Part shown: positions 1 through 7,684 of the stretch, in pieces
Position numbering within the stretch: the stretch's first letter is position 1
Layout of the letters: the number at the start of each line of letters is the position of its first letter
Assembly (NCBI RefSeq): GCF_021272205.1
Contig: NZ_JAJSDX010000001.1
Coordinates: 496,001-560,000 of the forward strand
Direction of reading: 5' to 3'
Source: Pantoea sp. Mb-10
GTDB lineage: Bacteria; Pseudomonadota; Gammaproteobacteria; Enterobacterales; Enterobacteriaceae
DNA: 64,000 bases
Translations under genes and position numbers: made by a program
The notes under the pieces: generated by a model
Told to the model about the DNA's origin: nothing
The model's input: only the letters and a program-made list of their open reading frames with translations
The model's database searches: none

Positions 1-133
1 TGAGTAAGGTGGATTTGCCCGTGCCGTTGGCCCCTACCAATGCGGTCATGCTTCCGGCAGCAAGGGAGGCAGAAATGAGAGGCGTCACCGGCGTTTCACG
101 ATAGCCGCCCTGTAACTGGTTGAGTGCGATCAT
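1..133 (-). CDS. Metal-type ABC transporter ATP-binding protein, 5' end only
   Basis: Only the first 44 codons lie in the window; the gene runs off the left edge. They encode the start of an ABC ATPase, with the Walker A motif GANGTGKST at about residues 34-42, which binds the ATP phosphates. The protein would be the cytoplasmic motor of an importer. ATG at 133 overlaps the stop of the small ORF just upstream (ATGA), so the two are translationally linked. A near-perfect Zur-type box before that ORF suggests zinc (or a zinc-linked substrate); this is inference, since specificity cannot be read from 44 residues. The N-terminus does not look like E. coli ZnuC, so a second zinc system of another type is more likely than znuC. 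Confidence 0.8.
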   Translation of the reverse strand, partial: MIALNQLQGGYRETPVTPLISASLAAGSMTALVGANGTGKSTLL

Positions 134-234
134 GCGTGGATCCCCCAGCCAATGGCCAACCCCAGCAGGCTGATAAGCAGCAGCGCGATAAGCAAGCGTC
201 CGCTTAAGGAAAGAAGTAAACCGCTGTAAGTCAT
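130..234 (-). CDS. 34-residue hydrophobic membrane peptide upstream of ABC ATPase
   Basis: This short ORF starts at ATG 234 and ends in a TGA that shares four bases with the start of the ABC ATPase gene. The product has a polar N-terminus (MTYSGLLLSLSGR) and then one hydrophobic stretch of about 20 residues rich in Leu and Ile, ending GWGIHA, so it is predicted to be a single-pass inner-membrane peptide. I do not recognise it. The overlap with the ATPase start and its position directly downstream of a Zur-like box support real translation. The ribosome-binding site is poor (GGTGCC, about six bases upstream), which lowers confidence. It could be a transporter accessory peptide, or a leader that couples translation into the ATPase gene. 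Confidence 0.5.
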   Translation of the reverse strand: MTYSGLLLSLSGRLLIALLLISLLGLAIGWGIHA

Positions 235-249
235 GAGAGGCACCAAAAA

Positions 250-264
250 TGTTATAACATAACA
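250..264. promoter_or_regulatory. Zur-type operator
   Basis: The 15-mer TGTTATAACATAACA matches the enterobacterial Zur core TGTTATAWTATAACA at 14 of 15 positions and is almost palindromic. It lies 16 bp upstream of the 34-residue ORF start. A possible -10 (TATAAC on the minus strand) lies inside it, so Zur with zinc would block transcription. The match is seen directly; Zur binding is inferred. Confidence 0.7.
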
Positions 265-469
265 ATAAGGATACCTGAAATGGCTCGCGATCCGCGCGGC
301 AGAATGTGTATCAAAACTTAAATGGCAGGTATAGCGAGGCCGGTTTGCGCCAGCGGTGAACGAATGGCAAAACCCATTGCAGCGATTAAAAATTTGTGTA
401 ATAGGTGGACTTGCTTTATCTCTTCACAAATTCAATGATAGAAGCCACTTCCTTTAAAAAGGATGCTTC

Positions 470-823
470 ATGCGATCTATTATTCATTGTACCGTTAACG
501 AGAATGAAGATGATTGCGCCGTGCTACGTGCAATCATTCAAGGGAATATTCTCAAAATAGCCGAAGCGCTCGCGGGTGATTTACAATGGTATGACCAGAA
601 TGCCAAATTATCCGCAGAGAGCTTTAAGATTGTTTCCATTCAACCTCTAGGTAACAATAGATTTAAAATGCTTTATGATTTTCGGTGGGATTTATTTAAT
701 GCCTGCCTGGATTTAAATGAAAGTGTGACACAGCGTGAGCAGGTTTCCTTCCAGGTTAAACAGGACGCGCTAGAGTTCGACGTGATTGACAACACGCGCC
801 CCTCGCCTGCCGATGAATTGTAA
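470..823 (+). CDS. Hypothetical 117-residue protein, AT-rich gene
   Basis: I do not recognise this protein. The ORF starts with ATG at 470 after an AGGA about seven bases upstream. It encodes a soluble, acidic protein without signal peptide or membrane segment. The composition looks like a real protein (balanced residues, regular hydrophobic spacing, Asp/Glu-rich C-terminus), and no other long frame competes. The gene and the DNA around it (about 400-940) are clearly richer in A and T than the rest of the window, typical of horizontally gained genes bound by H-NS/Hha. It stands just upstream of tomB-hha, on the same strand, with a 146-bp gap. Function unknown. Confidence 0.65.
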   Translation: MRSIIHCTVNENEDDCAVLRAIIQGNILKIAEALAGDLQWYDQNAKLSAESFKIVSIQPLGNNRFKMLYDFRWDLFNACLDLNESVTQREQVSFQVKQDALEFDVIDNTRPSPADEL

Positions 824-969
824 TATTTGGTAATCGAGGTGAGCAAAGCTTATGAATGTGGATTATATTTAACTCGTCGCTAAATTGAATTTATTCGTGA
901 TCGCTTCCTGGCCGCTTTTCCTAATCTCGCCGCGCCGCGGTAACCGTGCAAGCTATGGAGGGGAAAAAG

Positions 970-1350
970 ATGGACGAATACTCACCGAAACGGCATGATA
1001 TTGCCCAGCTTAAATTTCTGTGTGAGAACTTGTTCGACGAAAGTATGGCGACATTGACTGACAGTCATCACGGCTGGGTTAACGACCCCACTTCGGAAAA
1101 CAATTTACAGCTCAACGATTTGATTGAGCATATCGCTTCTTTCACAATGAATTACAAAATTAAGCACGTTGAAGATGAAGCGCTGATTGCGCAAATCGAT
1201 GAATATCTTGACGATACCTTTATGCTTTTCAGCAGCTATGGAATCAATACGCAAGATCTCCAGCGATGGCAACGTTCAGCAAAACGCTTATTTAACCTGT
1301 TTGCCGAAGAGTGCGCTTTTCTCCAACGACAACTCAGCCATTCCTTTTAG
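970..1350 (+). CDS. tomB: TomB, antitoxin-like modulator of Hha
   Basis: TomB (YbaJ) pairs with Hha; in E. coli it relieves Hha toxicity, and the pair affects biofilm formation and conjugation. The protein is 126 residues and nearly collinear with E. coli TomB through MDEYSPKRHDIAQLKFL, HGWVNDPTS, LIEHIA and the block EYLDDTFMLFSSYGIN. The C-terminus diverges after about residue 110, as is usual in this family. I chose ATG 970 (MDEYSP) over the upstream in-frame start at 946, because it matches the family N-terminus and has GGAGGGG about eight bases upstream. hha follows 24 bp downstream, so the two form the usual operon. Confidence 0.95.
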   Translation: MDEYSPKRHDIAQLKFLCENLFDESMATLTDSHHGWVNDPTSENNLQLNDLIEHIASFTMNYKIKHVEDEALIAQIDEYLDDTFMLFSSYGINTQDLQRWQRSAKRLFNLFAEECAFLQRQLSHSF

Positions 1351-1374
1351 CATCAGAGTGAGACCGGTTTATTT

Positions 1375-1593
1375 ATGAGCAACCCAACCCTAACCAAAAC
1401 GGATTATTTGATGCGACTGCGCCGCTGTCGCTCAATCGACACCCTTGAGCGGGTGATCGAGAAAAATAAGTATGAATTACCCGATGATGAACTTGCGGTA
1501 TTTTATTCCGCAGCCGACCACCGTTTGGCCGAGCTCACCATGAACAAGCTGTATGACAAAGTGCCAGGTTCGGTCTGGAAGTACGTCCGCTGA
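1375..1593 (+). CDS. hha: Hha, H-NS-associated nucleoid modulator
   Basis: Hha is a small partner of H-NS and StpA that adjusts silencing of AT-rich, often acquired, genes. The 72-residue product is nearly identical to E. coli Hha, including the [13 protein letters not shown] start, the [14 protein letters not shown] helix and the [14 protein letters not shown] region that contacts H-NS. The gene follows tomB by 24 bp. The AT-rich orphan gene at 470-823 is a plausible local target (inference). Confidence 0.97.
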   Translation: MSNPTLTKTDYLMRLRRCRSIDTLERVIEKNKYELPDDELAVFYSAADHRLAELTMNKLYDKVPGSVWKYVR

Positions 1594-1683
1594 GTCTTTA
1601 AGACGACACCTTACGATCCCTTCATCCTGCGGCAAAGGAGTGCCCGCGCGGCGCTATCGTCTAAGAAATGTCGAGGCAGAAAT

Positions 1684-1797
1684 GGGTGGAGGCCCTGCCA
1701 GCTACATCCCGGCACACGCGTCGCCTGCTGCGGCTGCTTCCTTCCGGACCTGACCGAGTTCACAAGTTAGCGTTGCGGGAGAACCAACAGGGCCTCC
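1684..1797 (-). ncRNA. ffs: 4.5S RNA of the signal recognition particle
   Basis: The minus strand carries a 114-nt sequence that matches E. coli 4.5S RNA closely: 5' GGAGGCCCTGTTGGTTCTCC, the domain IV core CAGGTCCGGAAGGAAGCAGC with its GGAA tetraloop, and a 3' half GTGTGCCGGGATGTAGCTGG that folds back on the 5' half. It binds Ffh to form SRP, which delivers nascent inner-membrane proteins to FtsY. Ends were placed by alignment to the E. coli mature RNA. It lies in the usual place between hha and atl. Confidence 0.97.
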
Positions 1798-1828
1798 ATT
1801 GAAAAGCCCTCATTTCGAGAGCGCAGGC

Positions 1829-1857
1829 ATTATCGGGGAACCCCCTTTCAATTGCAA
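1829..1857 (-). promoter_or_regulatory. Promoter of ffs
   Basis: On the minus strand, TTGCAA (1852-1857) and GATAAT (1829-1834) are separated by exactly 17 bp. The start would fall near 1822, giving a 5' leader of about 25 nt before the mature RNA, close to the processed leader known for E. coli ffs. A GC-rich discriminator follows the -10, as expected for a growth-rate-controlled stable RNA. Confidence 0.7.
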
Positions 1858-1945
1858 GCGCAGGCCAGACAACCGTTGTTTTCTTGAACAGAAGCCCAAA
1901 ACGCGAACGCATGTTACAGTTGCCTTTTACCCACAAGGAGCGTGC

Positions 1946-2257
1946 ATGCACGACGAAGGCAATTTTCCACACCGCGTCTGGCAGATTATTGCCGCCATCC
2001 CCTTTGGCCGAGTGGCCACCTACGGTGATGTTGCACAGCTTGCCGGTTCCCCACGCGCGGCGCGCCAGGTGGGCGGTGTGTTGCGGCGATTACCAAAAGA
2101 AACGACCCTGCCGTGGTTTCGCGTGATCAACCGTCACGGTCGAATTTCCTTGCAGGGTGACGATCTTTTACGCCAGCGTGATGCGCTTGAGGCCGAGGGC
2201 GTTGAAGTAAGCGATGACGGGCAAATTGATATGCGCGTTTATCGCTGGCGAGGTTAA
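1946..2257 (+). CDS. atl: Alkyltransferase-like protein Atl
   Basis: Atl (YbaZ) resembles the C-terminal domain of O6-alkylguanine-DNA alkyltransferase but cannot transfer alkyl groups. It binds O6-alkylated guanines and flags them for nucleotide excision repair. The 103-residue protein has the helix-turn-helix GSPRAARQVGGVLRRLP and the arginine-finger region. In place of the catalytic PCHR motif it reads PWFRV, with Trp for the Cys, as in all ATL proteins; the usual His is Phe here (E. coli has PWHR). ATG 1946 is preceded by AAGGAG at a good distance; an in-frame upstream extension has no family support. Confidence 0.93.
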   Translation: MHDEGNFPHRVWQIIAAIPFGRVATYGDVAQLAGSPRAARQVGGVLRRLPKETTLPWFRVINRHGRISLQGDDLLRQRDALEAEGVEVSDDGQIDMRVYRWRG

Positions 2258-2278
2258 CGTTGCGGTAAAACGGCAGAA

Positions 2279-2306
2279 AGAGAGGCAGCCGCAGAGGGGC
2301 TGCCTT
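2279..2306. terminator. Bidirectional terminator between atl and ybaY
   Basis: An 8-bp stem (AGGCAGCC with GGCTGCCT, 2283-2305) lies between two convergent genes. The minus-strand side is followed by CTCTTTCT and the plus side by TATATT. The U-tracts are short, so efficiency is uncertain. Confidence 0.6.
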
Positions 2307-2316
2307 ATATTACCTG

Positions 2317-2874
2317 TTACAGGCGGGTTGGCGCGGGTACAGCAGCAGACGGAGTCACCTGAGTGGGTGACGTCGATGGCACCGTTGTTGCGGCACCCGG
2401 CTGCGTGGGCATCGCCATATTGGTCACCGGCACCAGCACCAGATCGGCTTTCGTACCGCCCTGATTGATAACCGGCTTCACTGTGTCAGTGATAAAGGCA
2501 ACCTTACCGTCAATCGTAATGGCGGCGCTCAACAGAATACGCGCGTTCGGCTGAATGTCTGCCGGATTGAAGGGCAGAATAAAGCTAAACGGTGCCTGTT
2601 TGCCTTCAGTGCGCACCACGCGCTGTGCCAGCACTTTAGACGGCACATCGGACTGCGAAGCATCGGATAATGTCACGGTCAGCGCCGCATCAGGCGGCAA
2701 AGCAATACGCTGGCGGATATACACCGAACCACTGACGTTAGGCTGCGTAATCGCGGCCTGCTGCCCCGCGATCGCTGAACCCAGCGTTGGCGTAGGCACC
2801 GGTTTACTGTGATCGGCACATCCCGTTATCGCTGCAGCTAGCGCTACTCCACTCATCACATGCCAAATTTTCAT
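2317..2874 (-). CDS. ybaY: YbaY-family outer-membrane lipoprotein
   Basis: This 185-residue protein begins with a lipoprotein signal peptide and a lipobox ending ITGC at Cys19. The residue after Cys is Ala, so export by Lol to the outer membrane is expected. The central part (about 48-140) is the YbaY/HslJ-like beta domain with GSVYIRQRIALPPDAALTVTLSDAS. A low-complexity Pro/Thr/Ala tail of about 35 residues follows. The role of YbaY is not firmly known; it has been linked to glycine and osmotic stress. It stands divergent from tesB and convergent with atl, as in E. coli. Confidence 0.9.
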   Translation of the reverse strand: MKIWHVMSGVALAAAITGCADHSKPVPTPTLGSAIAGQQAAITQPNVSGSVYIRQRIALPPDAALTVTLSDASQSDVPSKVLAQRVVRTEGKQAPFSFILPFNPADIQPNARILLSAAITIDGKVAFITDTVKPVINQGGTKADLVLVPVTNMAMPTQPGAATTVPSTSPTQVTPSAAVPAPTRL

Positions 2875-3078
2875 CGATGTCGTCTCCTTATGAACACTAT
2901 GATTGTCGGCGGGCTATTTTCTGAATAGCGTTTCAGCCGCCGATTGCGATTAATTCTGGCACAAAAATTCGCATTGCGCCTGAAGTCAGGTTTGACACGA
3001 CGTGCAGCGGCAAAGCCATTGACGGAAACTGGTCGGATCTTTCACACTTAGCGCCTGCACTTTTGGGAGAAAACACTG

Positions 3079-3942
3079 ATGAGCCAGGCATTAAATAATC
3101 TGCTGACGTTATTAAATTTAGAAAAATTAGATGAAGGCTTGTTTCGCGGTCAAAGTGAGGATCTGGGCCTGCGTCAGGTGTTTGGCGGACAGGTCGTGGG
3201 TCAGGCGCTGTATGCGGCAAAGCAAACCGTGCCGGAAGCCCGCATCATTCACTCTTTTCACAGCTATTTTTTGCGCCCAGGGGATAGCCAAAAAGCCATT
3301 ATTTATGACGTTGAAACGCTGCGCGACGGTAAAAGTTTCAGCGCGCGCCGCGTCAGTGCGGTGCAGAATGGCCAGCCTATTTTTTACATGACGGCTTCTT
3401 TCCAGGCACCTGAGCAGGGATTTGAACATCAGAATGCGATGCCTAAGGTTCCCGGCCCCGATACGCTGCCTTCTGAGCAGGATCTGGCACAAAAGCTGGC
3501 GGCGCACCTTCCACTCACGCTCAAAGAGAAGTTTGTCGCTGAACGCCCGCTGGATATTCGTCCTGTACAGATCCACAACCCGCTAAAAGGACGCGTCGAT
3601 GCGCCCGCGCGCCAAGTTTGGATCCGCGCCAACGGCACCTTGCCTGATGACCGCCGCATTCACCAATATCTGTTGGGTTACGCCTCCGATCTTAATTTCC
3701 TGCCTGTGGCGCTGCAGCCGCACGGCAAAGGTTTTTTGGAGCCGGATATGCAGGTGGCGACCATCGACCACTCAATGTGGTTCCATCGCCCGTTTGATCT
3801 CAATCAGTGGCTGCTTTATAGCGTAGAGAGTACATCGGCCTCTGGTGCGCGCGGTTTCGTGCGTGGGGAATTTTTCAGCCAAGATGGCACGCTGGTCGCG
3901 AGCACGGTTCAGGAAGGCGTCATGCGTCAGCGCGAGGTATAA
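3079..3942 (+). CDS. tesB: Acyl-CoA thioesterase II
   Basis: TesB hydrolyses medium- and long-chain acyl-CoA to free fatty acid and CoA in the cytoplasm. The 287-residue product is a double hotdog protein of normal length, with [13 protein letters not shown] in the first half. The catalytic Asp-Thr-Gln triad sits in [23 protein letters not shown] and TVQEGVMR. The start ATG 3079 has GGGAGA upstream. The gene is monocistronic and convergent with amtB. Confidence 0.96.
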   Translation: MSQALNNLLTLLNLEKLDEGLFRGQSEDLGLRQVFGGQVVGQALYAAKQTVPEARIIHSFHSYFLRPGDSQKAIIYDVETLRDGKSFSARRVSAVQNGQPIFYMTASFQAPEQGFEHQNAMPKVPGPDTLPSEQDLAQKLAAHLPLTLKEKFVAERPLDIRPVQIHNPLKGRVDAPARQVWIRANGTLPDDRRIHQYLLGYASDLNFLPVALQPHGKGFLEPDMQVATIDHSMWFHRPFDLNQWLLYSVESTSASGARGFVRGEFFSQDGTLVASTVQEGVMRQREV

Positions 3943-3964
3943 AAAAAGGGGCGATAATCGCCCC
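3941..3964 (-). terminator. Terminator of glnK-amtB
   Basis: The palindrome GGGGCGATAATCGCCCC (3948-3964) is followed on the minus strand by seven U residues, a strong intrinsic terminator for amtB. It directly abuts the tesB stop codon. Confidence 0.85.
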
Positions 3965-3987
3965 CTGGATTTGGCCTAAGCGCGTGC

Positions 3988-5277
3988 TTACTGGTTGTAA
4001 GCGTTTTCGCCGTGGCTGTTGACATCCAGCCCTTCGCGCTCCTGATCTTCCGGAACGCGCAGGCCAACAATCATATCGGCCAGCTTGAAGCCGATAAACG
4101 CCGCGACCGCTGACCACACCACGGTCACCAAGCAGCTGAATACCTGCACCCAAACCTGATGTCCCATGGTCACGCCTTCTGCGTAGCCCACGCCACCCAG
4201 TGATGAAGAGGCAAATACGCCGGTCAGAATACAGCCCAGGATGCCGCACACGCCGTGTACACCGAACACATCACAGGGATCGTCAACGCGCAGCCATCTT
4301 TTCAGGGTAGTCACACCCCAGATACCGGCGAGCCCGCCCGCCAGACCGATGATCAACGCACCGCCCACGCCAACGTAACCACACGCAGGCGTAATGGCGA
4401 CCAGGCCGGCGATGAAACCAGAGCATGCGCCCAGCAAGGAAGGCTTACCGCGCATCGCCCACTCACCAAACACCCATGAGAGTACCGCACCCGCCGTAGC
4501 AACGACCGTGTTCAGGAAGGCCAGCGCAGCGATTTCGTTTGCTGCAGAAGCAGAGCCTGCGTTGAAACCAAACCAGCCGACATAGAGAATGGCAGTACCG
4601 AGAAACACCATCGGCAGGTTATGCGGCTTGAACGCCTCTTTGCCGAAGCCTGCACGTTTGCCGACCAGGTAAGCACCCACCAGACCCGCCACCGCTGCGT
4701 TGATGTGGACAACCGTACCGCCAGCAAAGTCGAGCGCGCCATCCTGAGCCAGATAGCCGCCACCCCACACCATATGGGCAATCGGCAAATAAGAGAGGGT
4801 CAGCCACACGCCAACAAAGATCAGCACCGCAGAGAAGCGAATACGTTCGGCAATCGCGCCAACGATCAGCCCAACGGTGATACAGGCAAACGACGCCTGG
4901 AATGCGACGTGAATGTACTGGTAGAAGCTGCCCATAACGGCTTTCAGCTCAATGTTCTTCAGCATGACCCACTGGAAGTCACCGAAGAAGGCGTTACCTT
5001 GGCTAAAGGCCAGCGAATAGCCATATACCACCCACAGCACGCAAACCAGCGCAAATGTCACCGCAACCTGGGTCAGCATTGACAGTACGTTCTTGCCGCG
5101 AATCAGACCGCCGTAAAACAGCGCAATGCCCGGAATAGACATAAAGAGCACCAGCGCGGTACAAATCATCATAAAGGCATTATCAGCCTTGTCCGCCACA
5201 GCGGGCGCGGCTGCCATAGCCAGCGACGGTAACAGTGCCAGGCTGGTGAGGCCCAACTTGGTCAAGAGTTTATTCAT
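3988..5277 (-). CDS. amtB: Ammonium channel AmtB
   Basis: AmtB conducts ammonium across the inner membrane under nitrogen limitation and is blocked by GlnK. The 429-residue precursor has a cleavable signal peptide (about 21 residues, ending AMAAAP) and then 11 membrane helices, giving a periplasmic N-terminus. The twin pore histidines are in AHMVWGGG and FGVHGVCG. The C-terminal tail contains the cytoplasmic GlnK-docking region. I chose ATG 5277 (MNKLLTKLG) over in-frame starts at 5292 and 5295, because it matches the family N-terminus and GGGATGGA lies just upstream. It follows glnK by 33 bp in one operon. Confidence 0.95.
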   Translation of the reverse strand: MNKLLTKLGLTSLALLPSLAMAAAPAVADKADNAFMMICTALVLFMSIPGIALFYGGLIRGKNVLSMLTQVAVTFALVCVLWVVYGYSLAFSQGNAFFGDFQWVMLKNIELKAVMGSFYQYIHVAFQASFACITVGLIVGAIAERIRFSAVLIFVGVWLTLSYLPIAHMVWGGGYLAQDGALDFAGGTVVHINAAVAGLVGAYLVGKRAGFGKEAFKPHNLPMVFLGTAILYVGWFGFNAGSASAANEIAALAFLNTVVATAGAVLSWVFGEWAMRGKPSLLGACSGFIAGLVAITPACGYVGVGGALIIGLAGGLAGIWGVTTLKRWLRVDDPCDVFGVHGVCGILGCILTGVFASSSLGGVGYAEGVTMGHQVWVQVFSCLVTVVWSAVAAFIGFKLADMIVGLRVPEDQEREGLDVNSHGENAYNQ

Positions 5278-5310
5278 TTTATTCCATCCCATCACAATTC
5301 TGAGCCCCAG

Positions 5311-5649
5311 TTACAGCGCGGCTTCGTCGGTCTCGCCGGTGCGAATACGAATGACGCGCTGCAGTTCCGCGACGAAGATTTTGCCGTCGCCAATTTTGCC
5401 GGTATAGGCGGCTTTACTGATCACATCCACCACTTCATCAAGCTGATCGTCCGCAATCGCGATATCAATCTTTACTTTTGGCAGGAAGTTGACGCTGTAC
5501 TCAGCACCGCGATAAAGCTCTGCGTGACCTTTCTGGCGACCAAACCCTTTAACTTCGGACACGGTTAATCCCTGAATGCCAATGGAGGATAAAGCTTCAC
5601 GCACGTCCTCCAGCTTGAATGGTTTGATTACCACGGTAACCAGCTTCAT
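5311..5649 (-). CDS. glnK: Nitrogen regulatory PII protein GlnK
   Basis: GlnK is the inducible PII signal protein. It senses 2-oxoglutarate and ATP/ADP, is uridylylated by GlnD, and in its unmodified form plugs AmtB. The 112-residue sequence has the T-loop GRQKGHAELYRGAEY with the modified Tyr at residue 51, the B-loop TGKIGDGKIF, and the conserved C-terminus IRTGETDEAAL. It is the first gene of the glnK-amtB operon and is preceded by a sigma-54 promoter and NtrC sites. Confidence 0.97.
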   Translation of the reverse strand: MKLVTVVIKPFKLEDVREALSSIGIQGLTVSEVKGFGRQKGHAELYRGAEYSVNFLPKVKIDIAIADDQLDEVVDVISKAAYTGKIGDGKIFVAELQRVIRIRTGETDEAAL

Positions 5650-5702
5650 ACGTTCCCCTCCGAATAAGAAATTGAATGCGTCGCGCGGACACGCTGATTA
5701 CT

Positions 5703-5720
5703 AAGCAATCCCTGTGCCAA
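5703..5720 (-). promoter_or_regulatory. Sigma-54 promoter of glnK-amtB
   Basis: Minus strand: TTGGCAC, five bases, then TTGCT, a perfect -24/-12 element. It ends about 54 bp before the glnK ATG. This promoter type needs RpoN and an activator such as NtrC. Confidence 0.92.
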
Positions 5721-5827
5721 ATCAGCAAAATATCGAGAGGGTAAAAGGCCGGGCGCGCTGGCAGACGATTAGCACTGTGATCCAGCGCCCAAGTGGGCGC
5801 AGATAAGGTGAAGGTGTGTTGCAAAAT

Positions 5828-5844
5828 CGCACTCCTTTGGTGCC
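5828..5844. promoter_or_regulatory. NtrC-like site, promoter-proximal
   Basis: The sequence GCACTCCTTTGGTGC agrees well with the NtrC site TGCACCAWWWTGGTGCA, with both half-sites recognisable. It lies about 110 bp upstream of the sigma-54 -24 element, a usual enhancer distance. Confidence 0.7.
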
Positions 5845-5889
5845 TTAAGCCTCAAAGGAGTGCATCAATACAGAACATTCCGAGAATAG

Positions 5890-5906
5890 TGCGCAAAAAA
5901 GGTGCA
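5890..5906. promoter_or_regulatory. NtrC-like site, distal
   Basis: TGCGCAAAAAAGGTGCA differs from the NtrC consensus at three positions. It lies right after the mdlB stop, centred 62 bp from the other site, close to six helical turns, so both could sit on one DNA face. Confidence 0.65.
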
Positions 5907-5908
5907 AA

Positions 5909-7684
5909 TCACCCTTCGGCTGGCACGGGAATGCCCGCCGCGAGTTCATCACCCGCTTGCTGCAGCTGATACATTTGCCAATAGCGCCCCTGCTGCGCCA
6001 GTAAGGCCGTATGGGTGCCACGCTCAACCATATGTCCACGGTGCAGAACCACAATTTGATCCGCTTCCGTGATGGTGGACAGCCGGTGTGCAATGACCAC
6101 CAGCGTACTGTGTCGCCGCAGCGCACGCAGCGCGAGTTGGATAGCCTGCTCAGTGCCAGAGTCGATGTTTGCCGTGGCCTCATCAAGAATCAGAATTTGC
6201 GGCGGCGCCACCAGCACGCGCGCCAGCGCCAGCAGCTGTTTTTGACCAACGGAAAGCGTATTCCCCTGCTCCCCGAGCCGCGTATGGATCCCTTTCTCCA
6301 ACTTGCGAGCCAGCGGCGCCAGCTGTACGGTCTCCAGCGCCTGCCATACCTGCGCTTCTGAAATATCCCGCCCTAAGCGCACGTTAGCCAGCAACGTATC
6401 CGCCAGTACCACCGGATCCTGCTGTACCATCGCCACGCTTTGCCGCAGCGCCGCATGGGAAAAGTGCGCCAGGGGGCGGCCGTCCAGTTCAATAACGCCG
6501 CGCGTCACCGGATAATAGCCCATCAGCAAATTAGCCAGCGTGCTCTTGCCGCTTCCGGTATGCCCCACCAGCGCGACAAACCCGCGCGAGGGCACCTCCA
6601 GATTGATTTCACTCAGCACATCCTGACCTTCGCGATAGGCAAAGCTAACGTCACGCAAGGTAATGCGTCCGGAATTCAGCGGCTGCGGATCGGCGCCGTA
6701 ATCCTGCTGCTGCGCATCCATGAGTTCGAAAATGCGTTCACCAGAAACCACCGCCTGCTGCAGCATAGATTGCTGCGTGGTCAGCTCAATCAGCGGCTCA
6801 TTGAGACGCCCCAGCCAGGTGATAAAGGCATAGAGCACGCCCACTTCAAACACGCCGGGCGTGGCGAAGCTAAATAGCATCAGTAATCCGCATAAGATCA
6901 GTGCGGAAAACAGGCTTAACAGCGGACGCAGCAAGAAACCATCCAGACGCAGCGTCTCCATGCGCGCCAAATAGTGTGCGCGGCTGGCTTCGCTCATGCG
7001 CTCACCGAAGCGTGCCTGCTGGCGAAACTGCTGAATGACGCTCATGCCATTGATAACTTCATTGAAGCCATTGTTGATCTCAGCCAGATAGCTGCGGACC
7101 CGCCGCGCAATCGGGGTACTAAAGCGCTGGTAAATCAGCATGACCGCGATCACCAGCGGGAAAATGGTAATGGCTACCAGCGCCATGCGCCAGTCGAGAG
7201 AGAACATCGCCACGAGCATCGCGCCAATCAGCGCAGCACTGCGCAATACCGTTGCCACGACGGTGACATAGAGATCTTTAATGACTTCCGTATCATTAGT
7301 GACGCGCGAAATAATTTGCCCAACCGGCTGGGTATCAAACGCGCTCAACGGCTGACGCAGCGCGGCGTTCATCACGTCCACGCGCAGCTGTTGCACCACG
7401 CCAATGGCGGCGCGATTGAACAGCAGCGCCTGCAGGTAATGCAGCGCTGCAGCCAGCACCTGGAGCAGAATGAAGCTCACCAGCAGTCCCAGCACGATCC
7501 CCCACGGCATGCGGTGCTTCGCCACTAAGTTATCAATGAAATAGCTCACCAGCACCGGTCCGGTAACCTCCGCGGCGGCGGCAAGCCACAGCATGCCAAC
7601 GCCCAGCCACAGCGACTTACGCCAGGGTTTACCGTAGGCCAGCAGGCGTTTTAATGTCGGCCACAGACGTTGTGATTTAGCCAC
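5909..7684 (-). CDS. mdlB: MdlB, ABC exporter subunit
   Basis: MdlB is one half of a heterodimeric multidrug-type ABC exporter; its substrate in enterobacteria is not established. The 591-residue protein has six membrane helices (about 15-310) and a C-terminal nucleotide-binding domain with Walker [10 protein letters not shown], signature LSVGQKQ, Walker B ILILDEAT and the H-loop AHRLST. The open frame extends upstream, but I place the start at GTG 7684, which has AAGGAG seven bases before it and gives the E. coli length. This start overlaps the end of mdlA by 8 bp, so translation is coupled. Confidence 0.94.
   Translation of the reverse strand: MAKSQRLWPTLKRLLAYGKPWRKSLWLGVGMLWLAAAAEVTGPVLVSYFIDNLVAKHRMPWGIVLGLLVSFILLQVLAAALHYLQALLFNRAAIGVVQQLRVDVMNAALRQPLSAFDTQPVGQIISRVTNDTEVIKDLYVTVVATVLRSAALIGAMLVAMFSLDWRMALVAITIFPLVIAVMLIYQRFSTPIARRVRSYLAEINNGFNEVINGMSVIQQFRQQARFGERMSEASRAHYLARMETLRLDGFLLRPLLSLFSALILCGLLMLFSFATPGVFEVGVLYAFITWLGRLNEPLIELTTQQSMLQQAVVSGERIFELMDAQQQDYGADPQPLNSGRITLRDVSFAYREGQDVLSEINLEVPSRGFVALVGHTGSGKSTLANLLMGYYPVTRGVIELDGRPLAHFSHAALRQSVAMVQQDPVVLADTLLANVRLGRDISEAQVWQALETVQLAPLARKLEKGIHTRLGEQGNTLSVGQKQLLALARVLVAPPQILILDEATANIDSGTEQAIQLALRALRRHSTLVVIAHRLSTITEADQIVVLHRGHMVERGTHTALLAQQGRYWQMYQLQQAGDELAAGIPVPAEG

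Noticed and set aside
1799..1945. 49-codon upstream extension of atl
   Set aside because: Family proteins start at MHDEG/MDKED, and AAGGAG lies just before ATG 1946; the extension also overlaps the ffs promoter.
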